A DNA stretch of 34,618 bases from JBGPIK01 sp041484845. GTDB taxonomy: Bacteria; Desulfobacterota; Binatia; UBA9968. The notes below the pieces were generated by a model. The model did not search any database. It had not been told where the DNA came from and saw nothing but the letters and a program-made list of their open reading frames with translations. Each line of letters opens with the position of its first letter. Positions within the stretch are counted from its first letter, which is position 1. Of this stretch, positions 6,782 through 15,515 are shown in pieces. The stretch lies in the NCBI GenBank assembly GCA_041484845.1, contig JBGPIK010000019.1, positions 1 to 34,618 on the forward strand, in the 5' to 3' direction. The translations under genes and the position numbers were made by a program.

Positions 6782-7879
6782 TCAAGGGGAGGCGCGAGCG
6801 GTCACAAACGGTAAATCGGCAACCGTGGCCGCAATCGACGCGCCGTTGTGCTTGAGGAGAACGGCTGTGCCGGCGTTCCAAAAATCTTTGTGAACATAGC
6901 CCAGGGCGATCGTTTTCTTGAAAACGGGGGAGTGCGTCGAACTGGTGACTTGGCCGATTTCTTTTTCGCCGGCGTAGATCAAATCTCCGGTTAGATTTGC
7001 TGGTGTCGCGCCGACGATAAAACCGACCAATTTTTTATTCACGTGTCCCCGTGAACGGATTCTCTCGACCACCTCCTGGCCGAGATAACAGCCTTTGGTG
7101 AAGCTTACGGCGTCCTTGAGGCCGGCCTCCAGCAGCAAATGTTCCTCCGAGAAATCGACGCCGTAGCGCGAAATGCCGGCTTCAATGCGCAAGATATTAT
7201 GCGCCTCCTCGCCCACCCAGGCGGCGCCGCATTCCTTGCCGATATCGCTCAAGCGTTGCGCGATCGTTTGGAGGCTTGCTCGCGGAATGATCAAGTCGAA
7301 GCCCGATTCGCCGGTGTGGTTGTCATTGACCACGCATATCGCCGCCTGTTCGATGGTAACCATCACATGGTGTTTTGCTTCAGTGGGCAATTCGGATGGT
7401 CCGACGAGCTTTCGCAATAGCGCTCCCGCTTTCGGACCTTGAATTGAGAGTATCGCATACTCGCCGGAGCGATCGGTGATCTCGACTTCGTCGGCGACCA
7501 AGTAGCGGTTGAGGTGATCGAGGATTTTGCTCTTCAGGTTTTGCCAAAAATCAAGATAAAACGAGTTCAGCGAGCAGAGCACGCGCACATCCGCAATAAC
7601 TTTTCCCTGCTGGGTGAGGATTGCCGCGTATTGACCGTCAAAGGGGTTCAATGATTTGAGATCGTTGGACAACATGCCCTGAAGAAAGGAGAGGCGATCG
7701 GGCCCGGTGAATTGCAGCAGGCCGCGATGGGTGAGGTCGATCAGCCCGACAGCGGAACGAACGGCCCAGTATTCACCGGTCGGATTGCCGAAATGCGCGA
7801 CGAGCAACCCGCCGTAGCGCTCTTCGAAGACGGCGCCATTTGCGCGATGAAAATCGGCCAGGGGCGTTTGTTCACTCAT
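6782..7879 (-). CDS. ygfZ: YgfZ/GcvT-type folate-binding protein
   Basis: This gene encodes 365 residues from the ATG at 7879. The GcvT-like fold begins with EYWAVRSAVGLIDLTHRGLL, then FTGPDRLSFLQGMLSNDLKSL. The diagnostic YgfZ motif KGCYLGQEVVERIRSRG lies at about residues 262-278, with the conserved cysteine. YgfZ uses tetrahydrofolate in the assembly or repair of certain Fe-S enzymes. True aminomethyltransferases lack the KGCYxGQE motif, so glycine cleavage is unlikely. The alternative upstream start would add a hydrophobic, non-homologous leader. No glycine-cleavage genes are adjacent, and the Rieske gene follows. Confidence 0.9.
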   Translation of the reverse strand: MSEQTPLADFHRANGAVFEERYGGLLVAHFGNPTGEYWAVRSAVGLIDLTHRGLLQFTGPDRLSFLQGMLSNDLKSLNPFDGQYAAILTQQGKVIADVRVLCSLNSFYLDFWQNLKSKILDHLNRYLVADEVEITDRSGEYAILSIQGPKAGALLRKLVGPSELPTEAKHHVMVTIEQAAICVVNDNHTGESGFDLIIPRASLQTIAQRLSDIGKECGAAWVGEEAHNILRIEAGISRYGVDFSEEHLLLEAGLKDAVSFTKGCYLGQEVVERIRSRGHVNKKLVGFIVGATPANLTGDLIYAGEKEIGQVTSSTHSPVFKKTIALGYVHKDFWNAGTAVLLKHNGASIAATVADLPFVTARASP

Positions 7880-8258
7880 AATAAAAATATATCGACAACT
7901 TGAGCCGTTGACAATGCAGCGCAACACAATGCTAAGCGCTAACGGCATGGCGGTAAGCGCTCGACCGCCTCACGTTATCGATGGAGTACTGGAGTGGTGG
8001 AGTAATGGAGTGATGTCTTTAAACGCAATACTCCTATACTCCAACACTCCATTCCGATCTCCGATCCCATTGGCTCGCGGGTGCGGCGGTCAGAAAAGGC
8101 TGCAAAGCACCAAGAGCAAAGCGCAAGGGGCCGGAGTGGAACGCTTCGCCTTTTGCGCTTAGTCCTTAACACCGTTTCACGCGACTGCGGGAACGGCGAT
8201 TGAATGACCCGCCGCCGGTGTGATACATAGCATTCATACCACATAACGGAGGTGCGAC
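7880..8258. other. 379-bp gap with tandem and inverted repeats
   Basis: No gene is seen between the divergent ygfZ and peroxiredoxin genes. It holds the GGAGTNNT repeat array (7983-8050) and a second inverted pair around AAGCGCAA (about 8117) and TTGCGCTT (about 8154). Confidence 0.6.
7983..8050. repeat. 8-bp tandem repeat array with inverted second half
   Basis: Four GGAGTNNT units run in tandem at 7983-8014 (GGAGTACT, GGAGTGGT, GGAGTAAT, GGAGTGAT). After a 15-nt spacer, ACTCC recurs at the same 8-bp period at 8030, 8038 and 8046. The halves are complementary, so the whole can fold into a long hairpin in DNA or RNA. Confidence 0.75.
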
Positions 8259-8726
8259 ATGGCCAGTCTTGAAGGTCAAAAGGCTCCGGTCTTTTCCTTG
8301 CAGGGCAGCGACGGTAAGAAGCATGCTCTGGCGGACTATACCGGCAAAAACGTCATTCTTTACTTTTATCCCAAGGACGATACCCCCGGCTGAACCAAAG
8401 AAGCATGCGGGTTCCGCGATGCTATCCAATCCGTAAATCAAGCCAATGCCGTAGTGTTGGGTGTGAGCAGAGACAGCATTGAGTCGCACCATCAGTTCAT
8501 CGAGAAATTTAATCTGCCGTTTACGCTTCTGTCCGATCCACAGGTCGAGGCGATGAAAGCGTACGGGGCGTGGGGGCCGAAACAGAACGCCGAGGGAAAA
8601 ACGGTGGAAGGAGTGATTCGTTCCACCGCCTTGATCGGTCCCGATGGCACGGTTAAGCGCCATTGGATTCCGGTTTCGAACGCCGAAGCGCATCCTGCGG
8701 AAGTTTTAGAGTTTTTGAAGAAATAA
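8259..8726 (+). CDS. Selenocysteine-containing peroxiredoxin (Bcp/PrxQ family), TGA at codon 45
   Basis: Read through an in-frame TGA at 8391-8393, this is a full 155-residue Bcp/PrxQ peroxiredoxin. The motif is YFYPKDDTPG-U-TKEACGFRD: the TGA is codon 45, the position of the peroxidatic cysteine (Cys45 in E. coli Bcp), and the resolving Cys50 is intact. Downstream blocks are normal (VVLGVSRDSIESHHQF, FTLLSDP, GVIRSTALIGPDGTVKRHW). The enzyme reduces H2O2 and organic peroxides using thiol donors; selenium at this site raises reactivity. GGAGG lies 6 nt before the ATG. A bSECIS-like hairpin follows the TGA. A standard caller would report only the 3' piece from 8454. A TGC-to-TGA mutation is the alternative. 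Confidence 0.93.
8391..8423 (+). promoter_or_regulatory. UGA codon plus bSECIS-like hairpin in the peroxiredoxin mRNA
   Basis: The TGA at 8391-8393 is followed by a stem AGCATGCGG (8402-8410) / CCGC-G-ATGCT (8414-8423) with loop GTT and one bulged G (8418). The first loop base is G at 8411, 20 nt after the T of TGA. This is within the window in which bacterial SelB-recognised SECIS elements place their loop G. Function is inferred from shape and distance. Confidence 0.82.
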
Positions 8727-8853
8727 CCCGTCGAGTGCGCCAAACGAACGCAAGCATTGGTCAATCACGCCGCGCTCGTGTGGCGCCGTTCGATCGCGTC
8801 GCGGGCCAGCCGTTAAATCGCGGGCGGAACGCACCGTTTTGTACTCTTGCTTC

Positions 8854-9765
8854 ATGCGCAAAACTAAAACCGACCTCGATCTGCACAAGCTAGAAATTTT
8901 TCACTGGGTCGCCGAAGTGGGCAGTTTCTCGCAAGCCGCGGAACTGCTCTCGTTGAGTCAGCCTACCGTAAGCGCTCATATTCAAGAATTGGAGAAATCC
9001 CTGGGCGGAAAGCTCCTCTACCGCATTCGCGGCCGCGTAAGCTTGACGCCACTGGGGCAACTGTTGGTGGAGCGCGCGCGCGATCTACTGACGTTTAAAC
9101 GGGAAACGGTGGCCGTCGTGTAAAAATTTCACGGCACGCTTACCGGGGAACTATGGGTGGGCGGGAGCAACATCCCTGGCGAATATCTTTTGCCCCAAAA
9201 GCTCGGTGCTTTCGCGAAAAAGTACCCCGGCGTTAAACCGATTCTCCGCATCGGAGATTCGGCGGGCATTGTGGAGGATGTTCTGGATGGGAAAGTAGAG
9301 CTGGGCTTCGTCAGCATAAAAACCGATGATGCTCGGCTCCGTTTCGAAAAAACCTGGCACGATGAAATGGTTCTCGCCGTAGCGAAGGAGCATCCCTGGA
9401 GCCGGCGCAAGTCCGTTGATGTCACCGAGTTGCGCAAGGAAAAATTCATTTCACGGGAGCGCGGCTCCGGTACTTTGGATTTTTTCCTCCGGCTTCTCAC
9501 CGCAAACGGCCAGCCGCCCGATGAGCTGCTTAATATTTCCATGGAACTTGGCAGCACCGAGTCGGTGAAACAGGCGTTAATGGCTGGATTCGGCGTCTCC
9601 ATTCTGTCGCGCATCTCTATTCGCCGGGAATTACAAGAGCGGACGATTGTAAACGTGCCCATACGCGGCTTAACGATGCAACGAGATTTTTACCAGGTGT
9701 ACCATAGTCATCGGCCGCTTCACCCTAACGCCCGGGCTTTCCGGAAATTCCTCAAACAGGCGTAG
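8854..9765 (+). pseudogene. LysR regulator, selenium-metabolism-associated type, with TAA nonsense codon
   Basis: Reading through a single TAA at 9121-9123 gives a complete LysR protein of about 303 residues. Residues 5-65 are the winged HTH (FHWVAEVGSFSQAAELLSLS, then QPTVSAHIQELEKSLGGKLL). The effector domain carries GGSNIPGEYLLPQKLGAFAK, SMELGSTESVKQALMAGFG and RDFYQVYHSHRPLHPNA. These match my knowledge of the LysR family found beside selenium-metabolism genes in anaerobes. The codon after GTG would be CAA (Gln) in a working gene, so one C-to-T change explains the stop; TAA is not a selenocysteine codon. The gene begins 127 nt after the selenoperoxiredoxin. Either a recent nonsense mutation or a sequencing error is possible. 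The ATG at 8854 fits the family N-terminus. Confidence 0.8.
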
Positions 9766-9796
9766 TCTTTAAGAAACGGGTTCTCATCGAAAAAGA

Positions 9797-10197
9797 TCAC
9801 CCGCCCTCGCGCAAGCGTCCCCATACGAGCGCTGGCTCGGCAAGCGGCTCGCAACCGAAGCGGATATTTATCGCGCCGAGCGCATATTACTCCAGCCGGA
9901 CCGTTTGATTGGCACTGATCTATAGGGCATCAGATCGCAACTTATTTTCGCACGTGCGGCCCGCCTGAGTTGCACCCGCTCGATGATCCAAAAGTGGTTA
10001 AGGCGCACGCCAAATTATTCGGCGCGTGGGAAATGAATTGGCTCCCTTACAACTACGGTCACGATATCAAGCTGCCTCAGTCGAACGGGCCGGAAATCGG
10101 CTTTCTCATGTATCCGCAAACCGAAACCGCCAATGGACGAAAGGACAGTCTGGACCCGAAGAATTTTACCTACGCGATTAAGGCCAAGGAAGTCTAA
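9797..10197 (+). pseudogene. Unidentified gene, broken by a frameshift near 9920
   Basis: Two adjoining frames look like one protein. The first (to a TAG at 9923-9925) reads SPYERWLGKRLATEADIYRA and on through a regular amphipathic stretch. The second, from about 9919, reads IGHQIATYFRTCGPPELHPL, then VKAHAKLFGAWEMNWLPYNYG and GFLMYPQTETANGRKDSLDP, ending at 10197. Composition is normal and non-repetitive in both, and the join needs only a one-base shift. No good start is seen upstream. I do not recognise the family; the compact Trp/Tyr-rich C-terminus suggests the tail of an enzyme. A strong terminator follows, consistent with a once-functional gene end. Confidence 0.45.
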
Positions 10198-10220
10198 CCG
10201 AACATCAACTTGAAAGAGTT

Positions 10221-10258
10221 AAAGCGCGGTCTCCGTATTCCGGAGGCCGCGCTTTTTT
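10221..10258 (+). terminator. Strong rho-independent terminator
   Basis: AAAGCGCGGTCTCCG / CGGAGGCCGCGCTTT forms a 15-bp stem with one mismatch and a TATTC loop, followed by a T-run. It ends the peroxiredoxin-LysR-unidentified gene block. Confidence 0.92.
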
Positions 10259-10591
10259 GTCGCTGTAGGGAGCAAAGCGACCGGCCTGCGGTTGTTTGGT
10301 TGACGCGAGTGCTATCCGTAGGTTACGCTACATACACTTGGAGGTGATTTTGCTCGGATGACGGTATGCTTAGATTTATGGATGTCGTTCGTGTCGCGTC
10401 CAATCTTGTTTTGCCTGCATCGCAGACGGGCGACCGTGTGCGTGTCGAGAATAACTTATCTCAGGCCGATTTAATTTTTTAAATTTTGATAGGAGTTTTC
10501 TTGTTGTGCCGCCGGCTTACTTCGGAGGAATACCCCTTACCGTGCCTTAATCCGGCCGCAAGTCTTTGCTCGCCGCGAAAGGGGAGTAGGG
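10259..10591. other. 333-bp leader region of the histidine kinase gene
   Basis: No gene is supported here. A weak promoter-like pair, TTGACG (10300-10305) and TTACGC (10323-10328) with a 17-nt spacer, is present and could drive the kinase gene; the -10 match is poor. Confidence 0.35.
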
Positions 10592-13051
10592 ATGTCTAGC
10601 AGCCGAGACATGAAACCAGGTCGAGCAGCCGGAGTCAAAGAGCGCAAAAAAACGGCGCAGCGTTCGCAGCCAAAGTCTGGTGACGCCGCACAATTTGCCG
10701 ACGTGCTGCGCGAGAGCGAGGAACGGTTGCGTCTGGCTCAGGTGGGTGCGGAGTCGGGCGCGTGGGACTTAAATCTGAAAACTAACGAACTGATCTGGTC
10801 GCCCGAGAATTGTCGGCTCTACGGCATCGAGCCGGAGGCCTTTAAGGGCAGGTATGAGGACTGGCGCCGGCTCGTTCATCCGGACGATATCGAGCGCGTC
10901 GATCGTCAGCGGCGGGAGGCTGTCGAGCAGCGGAGCGCGTACAGTTCGGATTACCGTATTCGCCATGGGTCCGGCGCGATCCGCTGGATCTCCAGCAAAG
11001 GAAAAGCCTATTACGACGAGCGGGGCGAGCCGCTGCGAATGCTGGGCGTGACAATCGATATCACCGAGCGCAAGCGCGCCGAAGAAGCCCTAAGCGAAAG
11101 CCAGGCGCGATTAGCGGGTATTGTCGAAACCGCCATGGACGCTATTGTGTCCGTCGACGCCGCGCAGCGCATCACGCTGTTCAACTCCGCGGCGGAACGG
11201 ATGTTCGGGTGTTCGGCGGCCGAAGCGATCGGGCAGTCTCTCGATCGTTTTGTTCCTACAAAGTTCCGCGTAAGCCACCGGCGACATCTGCTGGATTTCG
11301 GCCAGGGGAAAATAGCCGGACGCCGCATGGGTGAGTTGGGTGAAGTCACCGGTTTGCGCGCGAACGGTGATGAGTTTCCCATTGAAGCATCGATCTCGCA
11401 GCTTGAAGTCAATGGCCAAAGAATTTTCACTGTTATTTTGCGCGATATCACCGCACGCACGCACGCCCTGGCACGCCTACGTGAAAGTGACGAGCGTGCG
11501 CGCGTCCAATTGGCGGAATTGCAATCCATCTATGCAAGCGCGCCTGTCGGCCTGTGCCTGTTGAGCCCCGATTTTCGGTTCCTTCGGATCAATGAACATC
11601 TGGCGCAAATGAACGGCCTGCCATCGGAGCAGCACATCGGCCGGACGGTGCGTGAACTTTTGCCGCGTTTGGCCGATATCATTGAACCTAAATTGCGTGA
11701 AGTGCTTGAGACCGGCCGGCCCAAGCTAAAGGAAGAGATTGTCGGCGAAACAGCGGCCCAGCCCGGGGCCAACCGGACATGGCTGGTAAGCTGGCTGCCG
11801 CTCAAAGACGGGAAGGGCCAGATAACCGGGATTAATATCGTCGTTGAGGAAATCACCGAGCGCAAGCGGCTGGAGGACGAATTAAAACAGCACGCGAAAA
11901 CACTTGAAGAAGCAGACCGGCGCAAGGATGAATTCATCGCCATGCTCGCGCATGAGCTGAGAAATCCTCTCGCGCCGATTCGCAGCGCCGTCGAAATGCT
12001 CGGCCTATGCGAATCATCGGATACTGACTTTGATTGGGGTCGCAACGTTATCGATCAGCAGGTGAAACATTTAGCGCGGCTACTGGACGATCTGCTCGAT
12101 CTGAGCCGCATTACCGGCAATAAATTAGAGCTAAAAAAGGAGCCAATTTTACTGGCGGACGTCGTCAATGCGGCGCTTGAGGCGAGCCGCCCCATCATTG
12201 ATCAACGCAACCATCATGTGAGCGTCATGGCGTCTCTGGAGCCGATTTATCTGCACGGTGACACGGTACGGCTCACCCAAGTATTTACCAATCTGATTAA
12301 CAACGCGGCTAAATACACCCCGCCGGGAGGCCGGATTGGCGTTAGCGCGGAAAAAAATGATGGCACCGTCGTCGTACGCATGGTCGACAATGGCATGGGA
12401 ATTTCCGCCGCTCAGCTGCCGTATATCTTCGATATGTTTTACCAGGCGGATCGTTCGTACGAGCAAGCCTATGGTGGTCTCGGTATCGGTTTAACCCTGG
12501 TCAAGCGCGTAGTGGAAATGCACGGCGGAACCGTGGAAGCCCACAGTGCCGGCGTCAATCAGGGAAGTGAGTTTATCGTTCGTCTACCGTTTATTGCTGA
12601 GCCGGCTCACGCGACTAAAGACAAAACGGGCCCGGATTTGAAAAGCAATTTACGCCGCCGCGTTCTTGTCGTCGATGATTACCCGAATGCAGCGGAAAGT
12701 CTCGCCAGATGGCTCCGGCGCTTGGATAATGAGGTAGAAGTAGCTCTTGACGGGCTGCAGGGAATCGAGGCCGCCGAGAAATTCCGCCCCGATATCATCC
12801 TGCTCGATATCGGCATGCCCAAGCTCAATGGTTACGAGACCGCGGAGCGCATACGCCGCCAGCCGTGGGGTAAACAGATAGTGCTGGTGGCGCTCACGGG
12901 TTGGGGCCAAGCAGAAGACCGCCAGCGCAGCCGAGAAGCCGGGTTTGATTTGCACCTCGTAAAGCCGGTGGACTACGCTCAGCTGCGCGCCTTCCTGGCG
13001 CAGATTCCTTCCGGCCAAACGGAGAACGCTTCGTTACCTGGGGGAAGTTGA
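10592..13051 (+). CDS. Hybrid sensor histidine kinase (three PAS, HisKA, HATPase, receiver)
   Basis: This gene encodes 819 residues with no membrane segment, so it senses a cytoplasmic signal. PAS-type modules lie at about 45-165 (ending VTIDITERKRAEEAL), 170-292 (ending VILRDITARTHAL) and 305-425 (ending VVEEITERKRLE). The HisKA domain has the phospho-acceptor His454 in AMLAHELRNPLAPIR. The HATPase domain has an N box (NLINNAAKYT), G1 (VDNGMGIS), F box (IFDMFYQ) and G2 (GLGIGL). The C-terminal receiver (about 690-805) has Asp739 in ILLDIGMPKLNG and Lys in LVKPVD. The receiver has no output domain, so the phosphate probably goes on to an unlinked partner. An AGGGGAG-like ribosome site precedes the ATG. 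Confidence 0.96.
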   Translation: MSSSRDMKPGRAAGVKERKKTAQRSQPKSGDAAQFADVLRESEERLRLAQVGAESGAWDLNLKTNELIWSPENCRLYGIEPEAFKGRYEDWRRLVHPDDIERVDRQRREAVEQRSAYSSDYRIRHGSGAIRWISSKGKAYYDERGEPLRMLGVTIDITERKRAEEALSESQARLAGIVETAMDAIVSVDAAQRITLFNSAAERMFGCSAAEAIGQSLDRFVPTKFRVSHRRHLLDFGQGKIAGRRMGELGEVTGLRANGDEFPIEASISQLEVNGQRIFTVILRDITARTHALARLRESDERARVQLAELQSIYASAPVGLCLLSPDFRFLRINEHLAQMNGLPSEQHIGRTVRELLPRLADIIEPKLREVLETGRPKLKEEIVGETAAQPGANRTWLVSWLPLKDGKGQITGINIVVEEITERKRLEDELKQHAKTLEEADRRKDEFIAMLAHELRNPLAPIRSAVEMLGLCESSDTDFDWGRNVIDQQVKHLARLLDDLLDLSRITGNKLELKKEPILLADVVNAALEASRPIIDQRNHHVSVMASLEPIYLHGDTVRLTQVFTNLINNAAKYTPPGGRIGVSAEKNDGTVVVRMVDNGMGISAAQLPYIFDMFYQADRSYEQAYGGLGIGLTLVKRVVEMHGGTVEAHSAGVNQGSEFIVRLPFIAEPAHATKDKTGPDLKSNLRRRVLVVDDYPNAAESLARWLRRLDNEVEVALDGLQGIEAAEKFRPDIILLDIGMPKLNGYETAERIRRQPWGKQIVLVALTGWGQAEDRQRSREAGFDLHLVKPVDYAQLRAFLAQIPSGQTENASLPGGS

Positions 13052-13627
13052 TCAGAAAGAAACAGACCTCGTGTCGTGACTCAGGAGTTCGTTTAAAAAC
13101 TCTAAACGATGGCAGCGGCTGAACTCGCACTCAAATCCCCCTTTGTCCCCCTTTCTTCTAAGTGGGATTCAATTCTATTACCCTACCGCGGCAAGAATGT
13201 CCATTTATGAAGTGAAACCAAGAGTTCCTCTTCAAGCCCCTTTAACCTCATGCCGGCGCAATGTAGCGGACGATTCTTAATAGCTTGCGGCCTTGCGCTA
13301 TTGCGAATTTCACGTTGTGGATTTATCAGAGATGGGAATTCGTGTCTTGACCAAATAATCAAGCCTGCGGAGAAGTCGGATTGTTTTCAAGGCGACGGCC
13401 TGGCGCATGTTTTGCTGCAGCCGTCGGTCAGAAACAGCGGAGAGCGCTCCATTAGGATGGGTGGTAGAGGCGGAACCGGAAACTCGCCTTCCAATCATTA
13501 GCTATTTCATCAAGCTCTTGACGACGCTCATGGGGGTTTTTGCCTTTTGAACAAGCTCCAGAGGGCAGATCGTGCGTCCCGCAAAGTTAATTCATCGGCC
13601 ATAAGTGAACCGGAAGGGAGTTTAGAT
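13052..13627. other. 576-bp gap before the secretin gene
   Basis: No supported gene. A pyrimidine-rich CCCCCTTTGTCCCCCTTTC stretch near 13136-13155 has the look of a dispersed repeat. The rest shows nothing I can name. Confidence 0.4.
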
Positions 13628-15286
13628 ATGGTGTGGCTAAGGATTACGTTCGCAATCTTGTTCGCGGTTGCGCTCGACGGCTGTATCGCCCCGTCGCTTC
13701 AAGAGCCTTTGCGGGGGAATAAAGAGCTCAATGCTGTCCTCGACGCTTATAAGAAACAAAACGCCGAAGTAACTGCTCGACGCGAAGCAGTGATGGCTCA
13801 AGGCATCCGCGATTTAACCGTTACTAACGGAGCAACATCGGAGGGCCCGCTTGTCACGGTCGAACTTGACCGAGCCTCACTGCCCATTGTGATCGGTAGG
13901 ATCCTTAATGAAGCTTCGGTTTCGTATGTGGTTGAGCCGGGTCTATTACGAGGCACCGTGACCAGCCGCCTGACCAAGGTTCCTCTGCTGCGGGCGGTCA
14001 ATGCCCTCCTGGAACCCTTTGGGTTGATCGCTACGATACGCGACCATGTGATGGCGATTAAGGAACGGGATATCGATGGCGCCGCCTTCTTGCCGCGTTC
14101 GAATGCTGGAGATGGGGTTATCAAGACAATCGCCAATAAGCCTGCCGCGGATAAAGATAACACCAAAAAAAATGCCGGAGATGAAAAGAGCATAGCGCCA
14201 TCCGTCAATAAGCCGGCCGCCGCACAGATAGCGGGCACAGCGAAGGGTGATAAGGCGCCGAGCGACGAAGCGGGGGCAGCGAAGCCTCAGAACAAGTCCG
14301 TGATTACGAGAGAGGTGGCCCTGACCCATTTAGATGTGCCCATGATCTCGGCTTTTCTCGAAGGTCTGGCGAAAACGGCACCTTCCGAAACGGATCCTGG
14401 GCTTCGCTTCAGTCCCCAACCTTACACCGGCACTGTGTTTCTCTCGGGCTCTCCCGAGCACGTGGATCGGGCGGCGAAGGCATTGCGTGGCGCCGACCGC
14501 GATCCGGCCCACGTGGTCATCGAGGTTCTGGTAGTCGAGTTTGACACGGGATCGGAGGAAGAACTGGGTGTTGACCTAAAAAATCTCACGACCAAATCGG
14601 GGAATCAGTTCATAACAGCTTTCGGGAGCTTGACCAATCCTGCGCTCACCTACGCCGCCGGAGTGAAAAATCCGCGGAGTCTCAGGGCCGAGATCCAGGC
14701 TCTGGTCTCGCGCAATAAGGCTCGGATTATCGCCCGCCCCTATCTCACAACCACCAGCGGCCGCAAGGCGAAGATTGAAATAACCAAGGACCAATACATC
14801 ATAGTTCAACAAGCCATCGGTGGCGCCGCCATCGCCGCTATCGCTGCGCCCCAGGCGGTGGCGACCGGGGTAAAACTCGAAATTTTGCCGCAGGTCGCTC
14901 GTGACGGAAAGGTGCGAATGGATGTCGCGGTAGAGCAATCACAGTTCGTTACGGCGGAGAACGAGAACGTCGCCACCGAAGTGGCAAAAAATGTGGCGCA
15001 AACGACTATGGAGGTCGAAAGCGGCCAGGCCATTCTCATTGGAGGCATGTCCCAGTATCTGTCAGCGTCGGTGAATTCCGGTTTGCCGTGGCTTCGGCAC
15101 ATTCCGATCTTGAATATGTTTTTCGCTAAGTTCGAAGCCGATTCGCGCCGTCAGGAGGTGTTAGTGTATCTGACGCCTTACATCGTGTGGAGCCCTGATT
15201 TAAATTCTCCGATTCCGGAGTCCGACGCTTTCGGTCCGCAGGAGCCTCGGGATCTCTTCACCACGATTGAGGGTACCAACGACTGA
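13628..15286 (+). CDS. Secretin-family outer-membrane protein (GspD/PilQ/MshL-like)
   Basis: This gene encodes 552 residues from the ATG at 13628, which has AAGGGAG 7 nt before it; a start 81 nt upstream lacks this. Residues 1-18 form a signal peptide ending in DGC, a poor lipobox. An STN-like N-domain (about 80-145) is followed by a low-complexity Ala/Lys/Asp linker (about 155-235). A secretin_N module (VALTHLDVPMISAFLEGL) and the secretin core follow, with VVIEVLVVEFDTGSEEELGV, ARIIARPYLTTTSG and VESGQAILIGGM, and the core ends near VLVYLTPYIVW. Secretins form gated rings for type II, III, IV pilus or phage export. No other secretion gene is adjacent, so its system lies elsewhere. Confidence 0.92.
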   Translation: MVWLRITFAILFAVALDGCIAPSLQEPLRGNKELNAVLDAYKKQNAEVTARREAVMAQGIRDLTVTNGATSEGPLVTVELDRASLPIVIGRILNEASVSYVVEPGLLRGTVTSRLTKVPLLRAVNALLEPFGLIATIRDHVMAIKERDIDGAAFLPRSNAGDGVIKTIANKPAADKDNTKKNAGDEKSIAPSVNKPAAAQIAGTAKGDKAPSDEAGAAKPQNKSVITREVALTHLDVPMISAFLEGLAKTAPSETDPGLRFSPQPYTGTVFLSGSPEHVDRAAKALRGADRDPAHVVIEVLVVEFDTGSEEELGVDLKNLTTKSGNQFITAFGSLTNPALTYAAGVKNPRSLRAEIQALVSRNKARIIARPYLTTTSGRKAKIEITKDQYIIVQQAIGGAAIAAIAAPQAVATGVKLEILPQVARDGKVRMDVAVEQSQFVTAENENVATEVAKNVAQTTMEVESGQAILIGGMSQYLSASVNSGLPWLRHIPILNMFFAKFEADSRRQEVLVYLTPYIVWSPDLNSPIPESDAFGPQEPRDLFTTIEGTND

Positions 15287-15515
15287 GCTATTCGAAAGTA
15301 GCTTGCGCGGATTTCATTCAGGGCCTGCTTTGCGCCGGAGCGGCAAAGCCAAAGCCTACCGATTGGGTTGCGGCTTGGAACTGCGACTGCGATCGTAAGA
15401 GCTGCCGAATTAATTTCCGTTCATTTCAGGAAAGGGCGACGCGCGGTCCGTCACCTCTATTTGTGCGCGTGTGATGGACTTTCGCGCAGCCGCAGGTTAC
15501 AAATTTCCTAGACCC

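Noticed and set aside
9121..9123. The LysR stop as a recoded codon
   Set aside because: It is TAA, which is not used for selenocysteine. A CAA-to-TAA change explains it.
9916..9918. A TGA in the frame of the 9970-10197 open frame, as a possible third selenocysteine codon
   Set aside because: The sequence upstream in that frame is Arg/Ala-rich and not protein-like, while the adjoining frame is. No hairpin with a loop G at +20 is present. A frameshift explains the break better.
13250..13501. 83-residue open frame upstream of the secretin
   Set aside because: No ribosome site, atypical composition and no recognisable motif; a chance frame.
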